A DNA stretch of 64,000 nt, taken from positions 124,001 through 188,000 of the forward strand of contig NAJO01000030.1 in the NCBI GenBank assembly GCA_002077065.1. The letters are read 5' to 3'. Below, in pieces: positions 41,186 to 51,970 of the stretch; position 1 is the first letter of the stretch; every line of letters begins with the position of its first letter. The notes under the pieces are model-generated. The model was given only the letters and a program-made list of their open reading frames with translations. It did not search any database and had not been told where the DNA came from. Origin of the DNA: Cryoendolithus antarcticus. Taxonomy: Eukaryota > Ascomycota > Dothideomycetes > Cladosporiales > Cladosporiaceae. Position numbers and translations under genes: made by a program.

Positions 41186-42289
41186 GAAACGTGCGAAGAC
41201 GAGGTTGTGACCAAGCTCCGGCAGTCCCTTCTGGCTCGTCTAGTAATAGACGGCGAGCCAGTCGGGAGTCGCGTATGAGGATGACCGACGAGAAATGCTG
41301 CGAAATGTTATGGTATTGCTGAGTGGTGTGCAGTGCGTGGACGAGTTTCGCATCGTCGGCAGCGGCAAGTGTGCAGTAGCAGTCACGACTAAGCAAGCCT
41401 TCCTCCTGCATGCGCTGCAGTTTCAAGATCCGGGCACAACCGGGGGCAGTTGCTGCCCTGTGCAAGCTTTTCGTTAGCTTCAAAGTGTTTGTCCCGACGT
41501 GGGCAGCGCCAACGGCAAAGTTAGTATCTTCGTCAGCGCGGCGGAGGGAGTACACCCCGCTTACTGGCTGCCTTGCGACGACGACGTGATATTGCTTGGT
41601 GGAGTACAAAGCACAAAAGCTGGAAGCTTGACTAAGAACTCGGCGCATCACCCCGAGCTCGGCGCTGTCGATCAGTCGACTCGCTCTGGGCAAAGGCAAA
41701 CACCACACCGCTGCGGGCCGGCGGATCGCAGAAACGCCACCATATCGTAGGGCAATGGGGCTGGCAGCGTGGGGGAGCACTGGAATACCACGATATCCCC
41801 CGCGATGAAAGGAACGAGGACCGTGATGGGAGACGTCACGAGGCAGTAGTGTCTCCTCTAGCTGCAGTCATCGGCCAGTTGATGTCTTGCAGCATGATGC
41901 TACACAGTGCCGGCAGGGATCCTTGTGCGGCACATGCTGCAGTCTATCTGAGCACCTGAACCGAGGATCAAGAAACCACCTACGCAACCCCACTGGACTT
42001 GCCCTGCCAGGCTCGCGTGACGGGTAACGATGATGTTTCCCCACAATGACTTGGAAAAGTCAGCTGACCATGCGGAAGATGATCTTAACGACCTCCGCCG
42101 ACCTTCTCCCGGATGCGAATCGTTGGCAATCCCCATGTGGCTGACTGCTTGCTGACAGGCACTTCCCTAGGTAGCAGGTACATGCAGGTGAAAGCTGACG
42201 GAACCTCACCAGTGAGGATGCAGCACTCGCGCAGTAACTCACCAGCAGACATGCAAAATCACAAGCAGATGCTGCCTAGGCATTCCTAA
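41186..42289. other. Intergenic region, no gene seen
   Basis: About 1.1 kb upstream of the acrB-like gene and downstream of the thioesterase gene. Overlapping frames (for example 41058-41780 minus) lack motifs. The leader hairpin is the only structure noted. Confidence 0.5.
41231..41261 (-). promoter_or_regulatory. Bulged hairpin in the probable 5' UTR of the acrB-like gene
   Basis: On the plus strand CTGGCTC pairs with GAGCCAG and GTCTA with TAGAC around a GTAA loop, leaving a 3-nt bulge on one side (12 paired bases). It lies 46-76 bp upstream of the ATG, so it would be in the leader of the minus-strand mRNA. Confidence 0.45.
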
Positions 42290-43239
42290 CTACCCGAATG
42301 CTTCTACCGCATCTTCTCGATCCCAGCTTTCCTTCTCTATCTGCCTCACTTGCGCTAAAAGCTCCGCTACCTTCGCGTTATTCTCCTTCTTTGCTACCTC
42401 CTGCAATCGCCATGTTTCTCGCAGCACTTCTGTCATCCATGGCAACATCGTAGTCTTTTTGCCCAGCTTATAATCGTACAACGCGCAGTCCTCATAGCAC
42501 CTCGCCGCAGGCCGCTGATGCAGCTCAGACAATATGAGCACGTCCAGCATGAATGCGTCGTCCGCCTCACCAGGCTCAGCGTGCAGTCTATGGTACACCG
42601 TAATGTGATCCGGATACTTCATCGGCTGCGCTGACATCAGCTCTCACCTCACAAACTCCAGCAAATTCAAGACTCACCAACTTGAACTCCGTCGTGATCT
42701 TCCTCAAAATCATACCCACGCTCCCCCTAGGCGTCGCCAAATCCCTCCAAGTCTCTCCATGCGCCGGATCAACAAACTTGCCATACTTCTGCGCCCATGC
42801 CACTCTCCCACTCTCAGCGTAGCGATTGTACATCACATTGTTGACGTGTCCCTTTCAGCCGTACACCTTAGCCACTGTCAACGCCGCCCCGTAAGTTCTT
42901 GCGGACCATGGGCAGACTCACCATTGAGTCTTGATCTCCCCAAGCCACGGGCCAGCGGTAGAGGCTCGTTCGCTCTGGAGATGTGAGGTAGCCTTCGGAG
43001 CCTGCTAGGAGGGTACGCCAGTCTGTGCTGAGGGTACGGAGGATTTGAGCAGCGTGGGTGGTCTGCGAAGGATTGAGGCCGAAGGTCATGCAGTGGCCTA
43101 GACGGGCTTTGAGGTCGGAGAGCCAGCGGGGTGGGAGCTGGGCTGTTATGGGTGTGGAGGTGGATTGGTGGCGGAGTGAGAGCTTGATACAGCAAGGCTG
43201 TGGAGCTGCTCGCCGCAGTGGGCGGACGAGCGAAGCCAT
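42290..43239 (-). CDS. Hotdog-fold (4HBT-type) acyl thioesterase, probably mitochondrial
   Basis: Exons 43239..42922, 42851..42678 and 42625..42290 give 275 residues. The junctions are phase 0 and restore the hotdog signature: WGDQDSMGHVNNVMYNRYAE spans the first splice, and EFKLPMKYPDHITVYHRL spans the second. The Asp in DSMGHVNN is the usual catalytic residue of this class. Strand-like segments follow (DAFMLDVLILSELHQRPAAR, CYEDCALYDYKLGKKTTMLP). The C-terminus is a charged helix. The first 40 residues (LVRPLRRAAPQPCCIKLSLRH) look like a mitochondrial presequence. Its substrate is unknown; fungal relatives are annotated only as thioesterase-family proteins. The gene is divergent from the LYR gene, with 195 bp between starts. 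Confidence 0.85.
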
Positions 43240-43434
43240 TGCTTTAAGGGTAACTCGGTCAGTGGATGCAAGCGCAAGCTGAATGTGTCGCTGTCTCCAG
43301 TACCGAGGATCTCTTGCGGGTACTCCCGCTCGTCATCGCCTCATCGACAAAGATCAGACGATAGCTCTCCTACATGTAATACCCCTGCTTCCATAACAGG
43401 CCGTCAACATAGCACACGATCATTCGGAGCGACC
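43240..43434. promoter_or_regulatory. Short divergent promoter, thioesterase / LYR protein
   Basis: 195 bp separate the starts of two genes whose products are both expected in mitochondria, so shared control is plausible. No specific motif is assigned. Confidence 0.4.
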
Positions 43435-43895
43435 ATGGCAGCCTCGAGCCTGCGGCCAGAAGTCATTCGCATCTACAAAGGTCCACCCGCTCCGAACACT
43501 TTAACGACAGCGAGTACTGACATGTGTCAGAGCTGCTTAATCTTGGACGAGAATATCCACTGGGCTACGACTACTTCCGTCCTCGTCTCTACAAAGCCTT
43601 CTCGGCCAAGGCAAGCTTGACCGACGAAGCTGAGATCAAGAAAGGCATAGAGCAAGCCGAGTATGTCAAGAAAGGTACTTCATTCCTCGCCGACACTGGG
43701 TCGTTCTGTCCACCTCTGACAACACCGCTATATACAGAAATCGAAGCCCTGTAAGCCTACTTGTCGCTGAATGCCCCATATAATCCGGGTATCTCGAAAT
43801 GCAACGAACCCTCCTACTAACGCCCTGCTTTCCCAAACCCCAGCTACTATCTGAAACGCTACCGCACGCTGCGGAAACGCTACAATCAAGCCTGA
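43435..43895 (+). CDS. LYR-motif protein (LYRM5/ETFRF1-like)
   Basis: A small mitochondrial matrix adaptor of the complex I LYR family. The LYRM5 group regulates electron-transfer flavoprotein; others assist Fe-S or respiratory-chain assembly. Four exons (43435..43480, 43531..43674, 43738..43750, 43844..43895) give 84 residues. Exon 3 is a 13-nt microexon. All introns are GT-AG; the last has a CTACTAAC branch site. The protein reads [20 protein letters not shown], with the LYR position as IYK, then [15 protein letters not shown], a charged helix, [20 protein letters not shown] and TLRKRYNQA. The pattern of three basic amphipathic helices and the size match LYRM5. The stop is 21 bp from the convergent methyltransferase gene. 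Confidence 0.85.
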
Positions 43896-43916
43896 ACCTG
43901 CGCGTAACCGCAAGGC

Positions 43917-45404
43917 TCATCGACTCAACGGCTGGTCCGAATCATCCAGCTTCGTCGCCCACCAAGCCCCAAGCTCGAGACACTCGCCATTACTCGCGCC
44001 CTTTTGCGGATCCATCAAATCACTCATCATAGAACCCCACCAATGACTCCACTCCTCTGTGTTCTTGCCACTGGTCTCCTTCAGCAGCGGCTCAAGACTC
44101 TCGATCATCTGGATGACAGTCAAGAGTGCAGTCTGCCGGATCGCCAACTGCTCGGAGGAGAGACCTTGGCTCTGAGAACGCAGCTTCGCTTTGCCTTTAT
44201 CCCTCAGCTGCAGACCGTCGGCGTCGCTTCGACTGCGCGCGTGGCGGGGCCGCTCACGCTCGTGCTCCCAGCGGAGTTCGGCTAGGGGGATCGCGACGCG
44301 GCGGTAGTCGACTTCGCCGAGATCGTCGGGTTCTTGGTAGACCATCTCCGCTATGCGGGTGCACGGAAAGGGCGGGAGTTTGCGGTTGTCGAGAGCTGTG
44401 TTGATCCAGCTGTTGGCCTGGGAGAGGTATTTGTTCGGCGCTGGGGCGAAAGGAGTACCCGGGGAGACGAGGAAGGTGCCGGTCCGGAGAGCAATTTCTT
44501 GCTCAGTGCGTTGGCGTGCTGTGGGAGGCGGTGGATGCGGTTGTAAAGCTCGGAGACAGTGGTCTGAGTCCCAGATTTCGAGCGTGCCTCCGGGTCGAAG
44601 CAGGCGAATGCACTCGTCCATAAATCTTGCGCCCCCTCCAAGGGTGACAATCAAGCTCATGTCTTTGAACATGATCAAGTCAAACGTCTCATCGTCAAAC
44701 GGCCACGGGGCTTTCCGGATGTCATGCTGCGCGAACGTCCAGTCCATGCCCTGCCTCTTCAGATCCGGCGCAAGCGGTGCAATATCGATTCCCGTGAACG
44801 CCACATTCCGCCTCCCAAGACTCGTGAAATACTCATGACACCTCGCGCTCCAATACGCCCCTCCACACCCCACATCCAGCACCCTCTGCGGAATCTGCCT
44901 CGTCACCCTCGGCGCGCAGACCGGCCGTCCGAAAATCTCACAACCAAGTAGAGTCCTCAGATTCTGCCGCTGGATCTCCGCCAAATCCACAGGTAAAGGA
45001 TACAGCGTATCTCTCAGATACCTCCGCCCATGCCTCAGCTCGAAAACACTCAACGTGCTCTCCTCCCTCGAACTCCCCGTCGTGCTCCCACTAGAAACCG
45101 AACCGCTCATCCCAGCGCGCCCCTGCATATCAGCAGAGTCATGCCGACTATGCTTGCGATACAGCGGCGTAGTCCCTATATCCGCTCCTCGCGGGGGAAG
45201 TCCAGAAGGCGTCGCGACGGAAGGGATCGAGCTTACGCGCTCGAGATACTGGGCCTCAGCCCTTTCGGCCGCCAGGGCTGGATCCACGCCGGCTTCGAGC
45301 GCTTTCCGCTCGGCGATCTTGGCCTGCACGCGTGCGCGGATTTCGCGGCGTTGGTCGTCGGAGAGGATGTTGGGTGCGCCGTAGGCGTATAAGAGACCTT
45401 CCAT
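43917..45404 (-). CDS. SAM-dependent methyltransferase, fungal type
   Basis: One exon, 495 residues from the ATG at 45404 (the frame is open further upstream but only with GTG). The N-terminal 150 residues are a helical Arg/Ala/Glu segment (SDDQRREIRARVQAKIAERK) followed by Ser-rich sequence. The class I methyltransferase core begins with motif I, RVLDVGCGGAYWSARCHEYF. It continues FTGIDIAPLAPDLKRQGMDW, then WTFAQHDIRKAPWPFDDETF, DLIMFKDMSLIVTLGG and LLRPGGTLEIWDSDHCLRAL. The C-terminal part is helical with a Trp-rich segment (EEWSHWWGSMMSDLMD). The substrate is unknown; the architecture resembles fungal methyltransferases of uncharacterised role. Confidence 0.8.
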   Translation of the reverse strand: MEGLLYAYGAPNILSDDQRREIRARVQAKIAERKALEAGVDPALAAERAEAQYLERVSSIPSVATPSGLPPRGADIGTTPLYRKHSRHDSADMQGRAGMSGSVSSGSTTGSSREESTLSVFELRHGRRYLRDTLYPLPVDLAEIQRQNLRTLLGCEIFGRPVCAPRVTRQIPQRVLDVGCGGAYWSARCHEYFTSLGRRNVAFTGIDIAPLAPDLKRQGMDWTFAQHDIRKAPWPFDDETFDLIMFKDMSLIVTLGGGARFMDECIRLLRPGGTLEIWDSDHCLRALQPHPPPPTARQRTEQEIALRTGTFLVSPGTPFAPAPNKYLSQANSWINTALDNRKLPPFPCTRIAEMVYQEPDDLGEVDYRRVAIPLAELRWEHERERPRHARSRSDADGLQLRDKGKAKLRSQSQGLSSEQLAIRQTALLTVIQMIESLEPLLKETSGKNTEEWSHWWGSMMSDLMDPQKGASNGECLELGAWWATKLDDSDQPLSR

Positions 45405-46620
45405 TTTGCGCAGAGGGTGGGGCGACTTTATATACTGTGTGTTATCGACGTCCCCACGCTGTGGCAGAGGGCCCACCCATCCAGGACCCGGATATCAAGA
45501 AGTCACCAGGTCGAGGGTTGCAGGTGGGTCCGGGCGGCAGGTGCGCGAAACAGTAGCGGGCTTGCGGTTGAGACGTGCAATCTTTGATTGTAAGGCACGA
45601 TGATAAGGCGTCTACTGTGATTAGCCCGGGTGACAGGAAAACCAGGTAAGTGCCGTGTGTAGACAAAGAAATCTCAAAATGTAACAGGGGGCGCGAGATC
45701 AGAGTCCGTGGGGTGGTCCTGCTCGCAATACCCGGACTTGTGCGGTCGCTGCTGAAACGTTAGCTGTCAAACCAGGTACATGGGAAGAGCGAAATAGAGA
45801 CAAAAGGTTCAAGAGCAAAGATTGGAAAGTTAGTTTGACAGGATATAGATACATATGCCACGCGACATGCTCTAATTCTCAGCCTCCAAACCTTGGTCAG
45901 AGTTCTGGGCATGTGGCACGACTCGACCGCCGCGCCGCAATGCCTTGTGATCCTGCTGCGGAGGGTGGAGAGCAGGAAGACAAATATGGTGGAAGCGAGA
46001 CGAAACGGCACCGCTTAATGAGTGTGGGGAACCAATTAGATAGGCAGGTGCGAGTCGCGGAGCAGGGTGCTCAGTGCGGGGAGCGCAAGGTCGAGAACAA
46101 CATGAGGCTTTCGCGTGCAACTTCGCCATGGTATTGGGAAGGTGGACACGAGACTCTGCACAGCTATCTCATCTGTATATACATGGTTCACTCTTGGATC
46201 ATGAGTGAGTAAACTAAGCTTACATGCCATGACCTCTCGCCAGCTGTTCTGCTGGAGGACGAGCATTCCAAGCTTGAGGCAGGGCATGGCGACCCTGCCG
46301 CCGTCGGCGCCGACCTCGTGTCCTTGTCGCTAGTGCTCGTGCTGCTGCATGACTTGCAGGTGCATGCAGCCAAGGCCCGTAAGAGTCGCTCATTCGATGA
46401 CCGGAAGCGTTTGCCTCGTTTGTGCAACTCGCGAAGCAGGCATGTGTGTTGCGCCGCATAACGGCGCCGCATGATCCTGCGCGCACTCGGGTCCGCGTCG
46501 AGTCCTGTTCTTTGCTTGAAGATAAGGCATAGCGCAGAACCGCGCGATGAGGATGTCCGCACCGTGTCTGTACCCTATATTCAAAGTGCGGTCCCCAGAC
46601 ATGCATGCCTTTGAGCAAGC
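45405..46620. other. Intergenic region, no gene seen
   Basis: About 1.2 kb between the methyltransferase start and the 3' end of the uS2m gene, both on the minus strand. Frames such as 46220-46624 (minus) show no domains. The first 72 bp keep the methyltransferase frame open. Confidence 0.45.
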
Positions 46621-48062
46621 TCACTCGCTACCAGTCTTCGGTGCACTCGGGCCGCTCGCAACGTCCGCGTTTTCTTCGCGCTTTGCCGACATGAGCTCCA
46701 TGTCTTCTGCTGCAAGAGTGCCAAACTGCTCGTCTTCAGCCTCGACATCGGTCAGACCGTCGATCGCAGCTTCATTCTGCGCACTCGCCTGGACTTCGCT
46801 AGCAGCATCTGATATTTGTGTCGAGCGCGGTTCGTCCTCTGTCTTTGCGGAGATACCATCCTCTGTCTTTGCGAGCACATTGCTCGAGGGCTTGGCGAAC
46901 ACATCGTCTTCGTCTGCAGGGTCGGGTTGTGCTTCGAAAAGTAGCTCGTCCTCCTCTGCATCCTCATCATGCTCCGAGATACCTCTCTGTGCCCGCTTCG
47001 CAGCGTCGAACTCGTCCTTCGTTGGCATCTCCAGCCCATGCGTAGCCGCGTAGTCAACGTGACCAGCCTGTGCCCTTGCAAGTCTCTGCGCCTGGCCCTC
47101 TTCACCAGCCCTTCCCAGCGCACCAGCAATGACTTGCACACAACGCAGACTGTCATCGTTGGCTGGTATGGGATACGTGACCCAAGTCGGGTTGGCGTCT
47201 GTATCAATGATCCCAATAGTCGGAATATTGTGTATTCCGCACTCATGCAGCAGAGTGTAGTTTTCCAGCGGGTTGAGGCAAACGACCAGATCTGGCTTGA
47301 CAGCAGAGCTGTACTTCAGTTGAGGCTCGAAGCCAACGACCTCCTCGTCCACCTCATTGACAGCCTTCTTCTTGCACCGACCCAAGATCTGCTGTCCGTT
47401 TGTGAGTGTGCCAGGCGTCCACTTGTCGAACAAGTGACATCCTCTCGCAAGCTCTGCGGCTCTGACCACACATCTCGCCTGATCACGCCGTGTTCCCACA
47501 AACAAGATCAGTCCTCCCTTCGCTGCCACTCCCTGCACAACCTTACACGCTCGCCGCAAATGCGCAGCCGTAACATCCAGCGAAATGATATGTATCGGAT
47601 CATGATCCCCTCTTATGCCGAAGATATACTTCGCATTCGCAGGATTCCAGAGGGATGTCGCATGGCCAAGATGGGACTGCGAGGCAAGCAGGAGTTCGAG
47701 AGTGATGTCCTGAGGTCGAGGAGGGTTTGCAAGAAGCATGAAAGGTTTGTAGTGGGGTTCTGGCACGCCGCCGAGGGAGGAGGTATGGGCTTTTTGATGC
47801 TGGAAGAAGTTCCACTGCGCTATAGTCGGATCTTTGGAAGAGTCATCTCGCGATGCATTATCGAGAGATGGAGGAGGTTGCGGAGAGGACTCTATTTGGG
47901 ATGCCGGGGCCTCGGTGGCTAGACATCGCCGCCATTGGGAGGCCCGGAAGGGGGTGGTCGATCGCGGGAGAGCGAGGCGGCCTGTACGATGTTAGTCGGC
48001 GCCCTGCCATAGGAGAGAACTTCAAGCCTACCATGCCGCAGTACTAGAGATCTGATTATCAT
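46621..48062 (-). CDS. MRP4: Mitochondrial small-subunit ribosomal protein uS2m (Mrp4)
   Basis: Exons 48062..48032 and 47981..46621 give 463 residues. The first exon encodes only MIIRSLVLRH plus one base. The 50-nt intron (GTAGGC...CGTACAG) contains a CCGACTAAC branch site. After splicing the N-terminus is a strong presequence: MIIRSLVLRHGRLALPRSTT, then PFRASQWRRCLATE. The uS2 core follows: HLGHATSLWNPANAKYIFGI, GLILFVGTRRDQARCVVRAA, KPDLVVCLNPLENYTLLHEC and IPTIGIIDTDANPTWVTYPI with PANDDSLRCVQV. A long acidic C-terminal extension (after about residue 345) with Asp/Glu-rich repeats is common in fungal uS2m. The start codon lies 50 bp from the divergent gene at 48113. Confidence 0.93.
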
Positions 48063-48112
48063 GTTTTATGTTGTGCTGGTGAACGAGTCTAGACGTCCAT
48101 CTCGACACATTG
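48063..48112. promoter_or_regulatory. 50-bp gap between divergent start codons
   Basis: The uS2m ATG (48062, minus) and the plus-strand ATG at 48113 are only 50 bp apart. Either the two mRNAs overlap at their 5' ends or both have very short leaders. Confidence 0.5.
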
Positions 48113-51100
48113 ATGAACATGTTCGAAAGTCTTGGCATTGCCGAAGCTGTGCCTCCGCTGAAGCTGTACCTCGAATACCTACATGGCCAGCAGCATATGC
48201 CTCCCACGCTCTATGCACGCCTGTAATGCCATGTCGACCACAAGTCTGCCGGCGTCTGGTCGCGCAGACTCCCTCTACCAGGCCACCGAGCACCAATGGC
48301 CTTCACATCTGGATCTCAGACGACCTACTCGCGGAAGCTTTCAATAGCTATCTGCGCGTCTCGCCCGCTTACAGACGATATGGCTCACATGTACCTGGAC
48401 CACTGGAGGCACGCAGGAGGACCGCGCGACGACGCATGGGAGGTGGGCTAGCAGCAGTGGGTACGCCGCCTCCGCCAGATATGGGCGCTTTGTTTGGCCT
48501 AGGCGTTGCTACTAAGCAGCCAAGCTGGAGCTGGCAAGCACCTGCACCGCCGAGCAGTGTCGTATGGAGGCCGCCTGTGCCTGCGAAAGCTCCACCGTGG
48601 ACTTCCGCGGCGCCTTCATCACCTGCGGCTGAGCATGAGCTTGAGTCGCACAATCAGCAAGTCGTCGAGATGACAGCCGTAGAGGCCAGTCAAGAGAGCT
48701 TCGAGGATGTATTGGAAGCATGCACCACGGCTGATCAGACGGAGAACGATGTTGACGGTCTGGTCCACTTCCTTAACTCGCCTGCGAATGAACCAGACGC
48801 CATGAACACACTCAGACTCGTGGAGTGGCTGGGGGGCCAGGCGATCTCTGACAGGATACTTACGAATCTTTGCACGCTTCTCATGGACAAGCTCAAGCTC
48901 GACACCATAGGGTGCGACGAGTTCGTCAGCATCTTGGACTTGCTACCAAGTCTCGGCGTGGAGACGAGCAGACAGCTGCACAGCATCGCGATGCACTCAT
49001 TGTACATGAATGTCTGGCATGCACTGAGCTTCAGCTGGAGACGAGATTTACTGATCGTGAACGGGCTACTGAAAGCAATCAACGCATCCGCTGTAGATAT
49101 CAACATGTGCACATTTGGCCTGGATGTCTTGACTGCGTCAACCGAGCTGCTCAGCGCCAAAGACTTGACACTTCCTCTGACAAGCAGTATACGCGCCATT
49201 GTGTCAGCCGACCTGGTCGCGGCTGAACGCATGCGATTTATCGACAAACTCGTGGCCGTACTCGACCAATTTGGCGATCACAATTGCCTCGATACATTGA
49301 CGCTCGCAACCTGGACGCGACACATCGGCCACAGCGACACCGATATTGCTGTCCGCAAGGCTACTTGCTCAGCTTGGCTTCAGATACTGCGCATGTGCAG
49401 ACATACATCAAGTCACGACGCAAGGTGGGATGCCGTATACGCTGAATTGGCGCCTCTATTCAGACCGTCGGAACTCGCAGATCATTTCAAGGGAGTTCGA
49501 TCGATTGACTTCGCCCGCTTGCTGCTCGACTCGTGGCTGCCACATGCCGATCTGGCCAACTTTGGCAGGCTTACAAAGGACACAATCCAAGATGCTGGGA
49601 TGTTCCGCGTGCTTCGCGGACCCCAGTCCACACTGACTGCAGCTACGCTGCCATCGTTGCTCAACACGTTCGATCAACTCTGCGAGCAAGAATTGGCAGA
49701 TGGTCCAGATACCAAGCTTACACACCCTTTAGCACTGCTGCTCTCGGCATTCGCGCTGCACGAGATCGACTACACTGCCATTGCAGCCGAGATTATGCAG
49801 ACATGCAAGTTAATGTACGCGCCTGCCCAGCTACACAACACGTTCAGCGCGATCTTCCACTGCCGCGAGCTCAGCATCAGCAAGGAAATAGCACTGAATC
49901 TGCTCCAACACTTCCTGAAAGTCAATGAGCCGACACGCGCCCTGAACATTTTCATCGTCGTACCTTCGATCTCCATCGCGGACTGCCCAGAGCTGCCGAA
50001 AGCTCTGATCGCCGTGGGGAAGACTGACGTCGACTTGATCGCGAAATTCCAGCATCGCCAACCGGAAATCCTGGCACTCGGTAAGAGGTCAGCTGCTACT
50101 TTGACTGCTCCGCAAACGCATACCGACGCAATACGGCTCCTGGCTCACGAGCTGTCGCGGTCTAATGCACTAAATGCACGCACCGCGCTGAGAAGAGTGT
50201 GGATGTGCTATCGCTATCTTCGCGACCGAGGCGCGCACATGTCGTTGCTCATGTCTCGCGCACTAGTCCACGCTGGGATCGTTCGCTTCTTCCGAGAAGG
50301 TCGTGTAGTGCCTCAGATGCGCATCGATTGGGTCTTGAAGACTGTCGAAGAGGTCGAGGGCGAAGTGATGGCGGCGGAGGTCAGAGCACTGGTGTATCTG
50401 ATTCAACGGAAGACTTCACTGCGAAGTACAGATGCTAGTAAGAACCAAACTTTGAAACGGCTTCCCTCGAAGGACATTGCAGCTACTCGGTGGCGCTTGA
50501 AGGTCTGGGCGAAAGAGAGACCGGAGCGCATATTTAATGAGAACGATGCGATCATGTCGTACACAATACCTTCAGGCGAGCGGGTGCTGGACGTCTCACA
50601 GTTTGAAACTGCAGTATGGTCCGATCAACGGCCGAAAGACATGTCGACTATACCCCAAGATGGTAGGCCAACAGCTACAGGCGCTACCCAGTCCGCCGGC
50701 GTCGCGCAGACCTACAACTACAATCCTAGAGCTGCTCAGTGCACAACAACTCCGACAATTGTCGATCGCCCATCCTCTCAGCCAGAGCAATTGAATCCGA
50801 CCTCGCTGGATGCTCCACCTCATGATCACACTAGCTCGTATGCACCTCGCACCGCAGATGAGGCTCGCGAGCACTGTGTCAAAGATGGACGGGACACGAG
50901 AGATCACACGCCAGACCTGTTACTCGAGAGCCCGCGATCAAGACAGCCCGCTATCACACCGACCTCGCCATTTCGAAACTTGGATGCAGAGCGTGATGCC
51001 GAGTCCTTCGAATCAGCGCTTGCGCTCGACTTCTTGGCCGAGAGTATTGACTCCCTTGAAGCGAACGCGACGCCACCTAAGATGCTGTTTCACCCGCCAG

Positions 51101-51606
51101 TCAGCGCAAGCATAGGCGTGAGGCGGCTGGTATCATTCGCCGATACGAAGCTAAGTCCTGACTTGCAGACACTGCTATCATGCCGCAACTCTGAAGATAA
51201 CTTGCAGGAGCGCCAGGTCGATGACAAGTCTAGGTCTGAACTGTCTAGCCACAAGACGCCAATAATCGAGGTGACATATGGGGAGAGCGTTGCGGTGACA
51301 CCACCAGACAGGCTCGCGAGCGAGTCCTTGATTCGCGTTGGCGCAGTGCTCGAAGCGGACTCATGCGCCCGTCTTGAAAACCAGCTTGACGAGTCCGCAA
51401 GGCCTGTGGAGATAGCAGATGTCACTCAAGCTGTGGAGCAACCCGAGGCAGCAGTAGCCTCCAGAGATGTGGAAGTCTCCAAGCGCATCGCGGTGAAAAA
51501 GTATCTTGCTTCAATCGAGCGACGGCAGCTGACAAGGAAGAAACCAAGAGATACGATTACGCCCTATCGACGAGTCTCGAGCTTGACTGGGATACGAGCG
51601 CCATAA
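48113..51606 (+). CDS. Large unknown protein with helical-repeat-like middle
   Basis: Proposed exons 48113..48222 and 48282..51606 give 1144 residues. I prefer this over the continuous frame from 48061 because the other frame gives a natural N-terminus (MNMFESLGIAEAVPPLKLYL, then EYLHGQQHMPPTLYARL). A 59-nt GTAATG...CTACCAG intron joins it in frame to PPSTNGLHIWISDDLLAEAF. Residues about 30-90 look like a short conserved helical block. The middle (about 200-780) is a run of amphipathic helices with Leu/Ala repeats, resembling an alpha-solenoid (RALNIFIVVPSISIADCPEL; YRYLRDRGAHMSLLMSRALV). The last 350 residues are disordered, Ser/Pro/Thr/Asp-rich, ending in a basic tail. I do not recognise the family; a PPR-like organellar factor is possible but no PPR motif is clear. 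Confidence 0.7.
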
Positions 51607-51970
51607 TACACATACAACAATTAGCCATGATACCCATATAACAGTAGTGCGCACATGCAATAATCGCATACCCTCACGATCAGTATGGCACCTTGCAATG
51701 AAAGCCGAGAGAGCAGTGACCAGCTCCCCACTTGAGCTTCGGCAGCCGAAGGTCCAACGTCATTTTCTCTTGAGCTCCAAAGATCAACATCCACAACCCA
51801 TACATAGGTAGCTGATTCAGGTAAGTGATTCGAAATATGTTCTTGTAATACATAGAGTCGAGTGTTACCATCCAACAATCTGCCTCCCATCCGTCCTTAC
51901 AACTCACCTTCCTGTCTCTCGAGCCATTCATCTTACCTTTGACACTCATTACTCAAAGCCCTCGTGCACA
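51607..51970. other. Intergenic spacer upstream of the LamB/YcsF gene
   Basis: 364 bp between two plus-strand genes. It should hold the promoter of the LamB/YcsF gene; nothing specific is seen. Confidence 0.5.

Noticed and set aside
41058..41780. 240-codon minus-strand frame overlapping the acrB-like start
   Set aside because: Overlaps a well-supported gene in another frame; composition is random and no motif is visible.
48061..48282. Continuous plus-strand frame starting at 48061 as the N-terminus of the large unknown protein
   Set aside because: The N-terminal 70 codons look random (Cys/Arg/Pro-rich), while the other frame joined by an intron gives a natural helical N-terminus. The 48061 start would also overlap the uS2m start.
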